Below are positions 60,296-64,000 of a stretch of DNA of 64,000 bases, piece after piece. Position 1 is the first letter of the stretch, and each line of letters begins with the position of its first letter. Under the pieces are notes generated by a model. That model worked only from the letters and a program-made list of their open reading frames with translations. It ran no database searches and had not been told where the DNA came from. This DNA comes from Volvox africanus (Eukaryota; Chlorophyta; Chlorophyceae; Chlamydomonadales; Volvocaceae). Made by a program: the position numbers and the translations under genes. The DNA lies in assembly GCA_030268105.1 (NCBI GenBank), contig BSDZ01000015.1, positions 1,887,501 to 1,951,500 of the forward strand, read 5' to 3'.

Positions 60296-63200
60296 ATGAA
60301 CGCTCTAGGCACCGGGGCAGACGCCCGGGGCCTGGGCGCCCTGCGGCTCGCGCTGCTGGTTGTTTGCTGTGGTGGGCTTGTTCTTGCCCATGCCGAGGCA
60401 ACTCGGGTGGCACTGTACATGAGCGAAGGCAAGGGAGTTTTAGATTTCGCTTGGGATAATGGTCCGAAGAACTTGGAGGGCCAGTTGCAGCAGCTCGGCT
60501 TCGACGTGCAGTCCTCTGATGGCCAGCCAACGCTGTCTGGCGCGGACCTCCCAAAGGCTTACATCATTCCTGCTCAGAATGGACCAAACTTCTATAGCTC
60601 TGAAGAGGATATGAGCGCCGTTTCGTCATACCTGGCTGCGGGCGGCTTGGTGGTGGTGCTTGATGCCAACCACGGCCAGGGCGAGGCGCTTCGCAGCTTC
60701 GTTTCTAAGGCTCTTGGCTACCAAGGTATAAATCTTGCGGAAATGTTTACATCTAAATTTTTTGGCTTTTAGTATCGGCTCAATAATTTTAGCAGGTTTG
60801 TTTTCGCATCACACCCAGCGCTGACTGTCTGACCGTTCGTGTCTCAGGCAGCTGGACTGTTTGCAAGGAGCTGCGGATGGTTGCGGATGAGCATCTGATG
60901 CTTACGGAGTACGCGTCGTCCTTCCTCAGCGCAATGAACTGGCCCGAGTCGCTGGAAAACGCGCAGACGACTTCACTGCTCTCGTGGTGTCTGCATGAGG
61001 ATTCTAGTGCTAGCATTGTGCCTCTTTACGCCGCTAATTCTGACGATTCTATAGCCGCTGTCCAGGTGCGTGTTCAGTATGTGTGCAGTTTCCCACAACG
61101 AATTCAGTCCTTAACTGAGCTGCCATTTTAAAGCCACATCCTGGCTGAATAGATCTCTATTCTGTTTAAACTTCTGTGCAGGCTTTTGGTAAGGCGGCTT
61201 TGTCCGGTGCCATCGTCTGGATGGGCTACAACTGGAAGGACGGACAACAGCAGCAGTGGGGCCAGCTTTTGAAAAAGCTTGTTGAGGACTTTGCTCAGGG
61301 TACGTTAGGAATAAGCGTACTACTCTTGGATAGCAAGGCCTATTTTCGATGTATCTCTCGTCCTTCGCGATGCGACGACTGTGATGGAGTGCAAGCCAAA
61401 CATCCCTTGAATGGAAGGCTCCTTCATGAAGAAGGTTTCTTTGTTTTTGCTCACCTGCTACTGCTTCATCTTGGCGTATTGCTCCTGCAGGTGCTTACCA
61501 TGCGCCTCTGACAGGCAATTCTGATCTGCACCCACTCCATGTGGAAGTCCATGGGGACGCGATCTTCGAAGCTGCTGCTGATGTTGCTGATGAAGCTGCA
61601 GAGGTCGTGCGCCGTTTCCTCGCGGTTGGTGTTTCGTATCCACCACCCGTGGCTCCGCCTCTGCCGCCGCCACCCTCACCAGATCCACCGTCGCCAGATC
61701 CACCGTCACCGCCACCACCCTCACCAGATCCACCGTCGCCAGATCCACCGTCGCCGCCACCACCGTCCCCGGGGCCCTTACCGCCGCCTCCATCTCCTCC
61801 GCCATCACCGGCACCCCCCGTGCCCTCGCCACCACCGTCCCCTCCACCACCCAACCCTCCACCCCCGTCGCCACCACCTCCAAACCCTCCACCACCTTCT
61901 CCTCCGCCCCCCTCTCCTCTCCCTCCTTCTCCACCGCCCCCCTCGCCGCCCCCCTCTCCCCCATCGCCGCCGTCGCCCCCTCCCACCCCACCATCACCTC
62001 CCAGCCCTCCCAGCCCTCCCCCAAGGCCACCACCGCCACCATCTCCTAAGCCTCCCTCTCCCTTTCCATTGCCGCCGTCACCAAGGCCGCCACCGCCGCC
62101 GTCGCCGAACCCGCCGCCGTCACCCCCCCCGTCACCTCGGCCGCCGCCACCAAGGCCGCCACCGCCGCCGTCGCCCCCCCCGTCGCCTCCTCCACCCCCG
62201 CCTCTGCCCCCCGGCAAGGGTACCCAGAAGGACGACTACACACTCGTCATCGTGGATATTGATTTTGGCGACGATTTCAACCTTCCAAAATACGTGCAGG
62301 AGTCCCGGAAGGCCATTTCAGCGATCTTTGTAAGTATAGCTCTGTACGACACCTGCATAATGTAATATATGTGGTACCAAGCAGACCGTTGCATACATAC
62401 ATAGTTAAGGAGACTGGTAGACGTACAGGCTTAACGGGATGTCGGAGCCGCATCCGCCTGTCTGGTTCGGGCGGTATAGGTGATGATTAGAGCTTTGAAG
62501 TGCACTAATGCATGCACACAGAAAGACATACATATATAAAGACACAGACACACAACACCCCTGGAGATGCAATCATCTTCCCGTTGTCTTTATGCACCGA
62601 GTTTCCAATCCTGATAAGATTTCGTTCACCCACTAATGTCGGCCCCCCTTGCCATGCAGAGAGTGCCCGTGGGCTTTGTTCGCATTGTGTTCGTTGTGTT
62701 CCCCAACGGAACGAATATTGATACCAACCGATATAACCGTCGTCGTGCCATGGAGTCCCCTCTTCGCATCTTCTCCAAAACGGAGATTAATGACATCTTC
62801 GCGGGGGTCGATCCCAAGCCCTCGGCATTCTTGCACACGGAGTCCAGCCCCTATGTTGAGGGTAACTATGAGCAGGTATGCGGATGCTGTAAATTCGAAA
62901 GGTATATTTGTTTATGTGATACGATATTATTGATATACATAACTATATCACATCTTCATTGAAACTGTGTTACCACCTGCCTACCCCCCCCCGTTTCCGT
63001 ACCCCAAAAACAAACTTTGCTAATGGGTACTCCCAGCGCCCGTCTTCGTAGTGTACGATCAAATCCTGTTTGTGCGCTTCGTGAGATGTTCTTCAGTTAC
63101 CCTTTTTGTAGTCTCACACACAGTTGTAGTGTCGTACGCTGCCGTCTGTGCCCATAGGGCCCTTCTTTTCATAATCCCCTGCCTTCCCCCCGGTTCCCCC

Positions 63201-64000
63201 AAATGCAGGTTTTGATTGAGGAAGGGGAGGCCTTGGCGGAGATGCGTCGTGCACTGCAGTCAACGCAATCGCAGACTGATGGCTTCCAGATCGGTTTCAC
63301 CGTTTTCAGCATCATAGATGTGCCCTTCCCGCCGTCACCGCCACCCAGCCCGCCGCTCCTGCCGGGCACTTTTGCCCCGCCGCTCCTCCCGCCGCTGCCG
63401 CCGTCACCCCCCCCTTCGCCTCCTCGCCCTCCACCCTTCAACCTGAATGTCCTCGTCGATGCGCTCAGTAAGTTGGAATGCGAGTGTACGTGGTGGGTCA
63501 GTGGTAACGTAGTTGTCGGGACCCATGGGTCGGAGGATGGTTTCGGTGCGGACCGTCGGTCTCTGACCCGCGCTGCTTAGGCGGTTGTGGCCCCCCTGGA
63601 CCCATTAGACTCACCGACAGCTATGAGCCGATTGCTGCGGCCCCGGATGACGCCCAACGAACTAGCCGTGTTTTCCGTCATGGGGGTGGAGTAGAGGCAA
63701 TTGCCCTCGTACAAATACTGCATTACAAGTAATTTATATGACACCCGCGTGTGTGTGTGTGTGCGCGCGCGCGGGAGACAACGGCAAGCCTGTGTGTGCA
63801 CCTAGATATTAATAAATGTGTCGTACTTGTTTCACATTTAGATTTTCTACGCTAGGGTTTCCTTTCTCCCCTATCTCCCCTTCGTCGGGTGGGCTGACCC
63901 CGTACCAACCGGAAATGATCCCACAGATGCTTCCACGGCCGTCGTCGGCTTCAACCCGCCATCCCCATCGCCTCCGCCGGTGCCGCCCAGCCCGCCGTCG
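60296..64000 (+). CDS. Multidomain secreted HRGP, 3' end beyond the window
   Basis: Exons 60296-60725, 60848-61065, 61182-61299, 61491-62329, 62660-62875, 63209-63467, 63927-64000 (runs off the edge); 2154 nt, 718 codons so far, all junctions GT-AG and in frame. The signal peptide is hydrophobic at 17-31 with cleavage after AHA (33). Domain 1 (about 34-304) looks like an alpha/beta flavodoxin- or class-I-amidotransferase-like fold: RVALYMSEGKGVLDFAW, LEGQLQQLGFDVQS, DLPKAYIIPAQNG, VSSYLAAGGLVVVLDANHG, SGAIVWMGYNW. There is no obvious nucleophile-elbow Cys. A Pro-rich shaft of about 195 residues follows (305-498: SPDPPSPDPPSPPPP, then SPPPPNPP and PRPPPPPSP units), then domain 2 (499-646: DYTLVIVDIDFGDDFNLP, VGFVRIVFVVFPNGTNID), a second short shaft (647-683), a 20-residue linker and the start of a third shaft (about 703). 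Beads-on-a-string ECM or wall protein; domain identities are inference. Confidence 0.82.

Overview
The window is nuclear DNA from a multicellular volvocine green alga, most likely a Volvox or a close relative (inference). The evidence is: intron-rich genes with canonical GT-AG junctions (donors often GTGCGT, GTGAGT or GTACGT); three secreted proteins with very long Ser/Pro shafts typical of volvocine extracellular-matrix hydroxyproline-rich glycoproteins (HRGPs); a TGTAA polyadenylation-type signal after the calpain-like gene; plant/green-algal telomere units (CCCTAAA, CCCTAAAA); and a great deal of GT/CA, purine-rich and minisatellite DNA in introns and spacers. No bacterial, organellar or viral gene was seen. 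All gene models were spliced by hand from the sequence; six of the seven are multi-exon, and each of these closes in frame across all its junctions.

Layout. 1-3648: simple-sequence-rich spacer with one copy of a ~200-bp dispersed repeat. 10354-3649 (minus): a membrane-anchored GH63-type glycosidase, 10 exons, 1128 aa. 10820-17076 (plus): an N-terminal-motor kinesin, 8 exons, 1004 aa, motor most like KIF12; it is divergent from the glycosidase across 465 bp. 17077-22630: 5.5-kb AT-richer spacer with no recognised gene. 22631-24781 (plus): a single-exon HRGP of 716 aa. 24782-29300: spacer with a (CCCCA)n satellite and short interstitial telomere repeats. 29301-39843 (plus): an 18-exon calpain-like protein of 904 aa with three C2-like calpain domains and no conserved catalytic residue. 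39844-43356: spacer with a striking 26-bp inverted repeat. 47051-43357 (minus): an HRGP of 808 aa with an N-terminal cysteine domain. 47546-53084 (plus): a nocturnin-like exonuclease/endonuclease/phosphatase-family protein of 617 aa, divergent from the HRGP across 494 bp. 53085-60295: spacer with diverged dispersed repeats. 60296-64000 (plus, continues past the window): a third HRGP that alternates globular domains with Pro-rich shafts.

How the genes relate. The three HRGPs are secreted and presumably contribute to the extracellular matrix or cell wall. The glycosidase is probably a type II endomembrane protein acting on glycans or small glycosides. The kinesin and the calpain-like protein belong to families often tied to cilia/flagella and cytoskeleton, but nothing here proves that. 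The nocturnin-like enzyme would act on NADP(H) or RNA in an organelle or the cytosol. There are no operons; neighbours share only two short divergent promoter regions. The most interesting single observation is the calpain-like protein, whose Cys, His and Asn catalytic positions are replaced by Gly, Gln and Cys.
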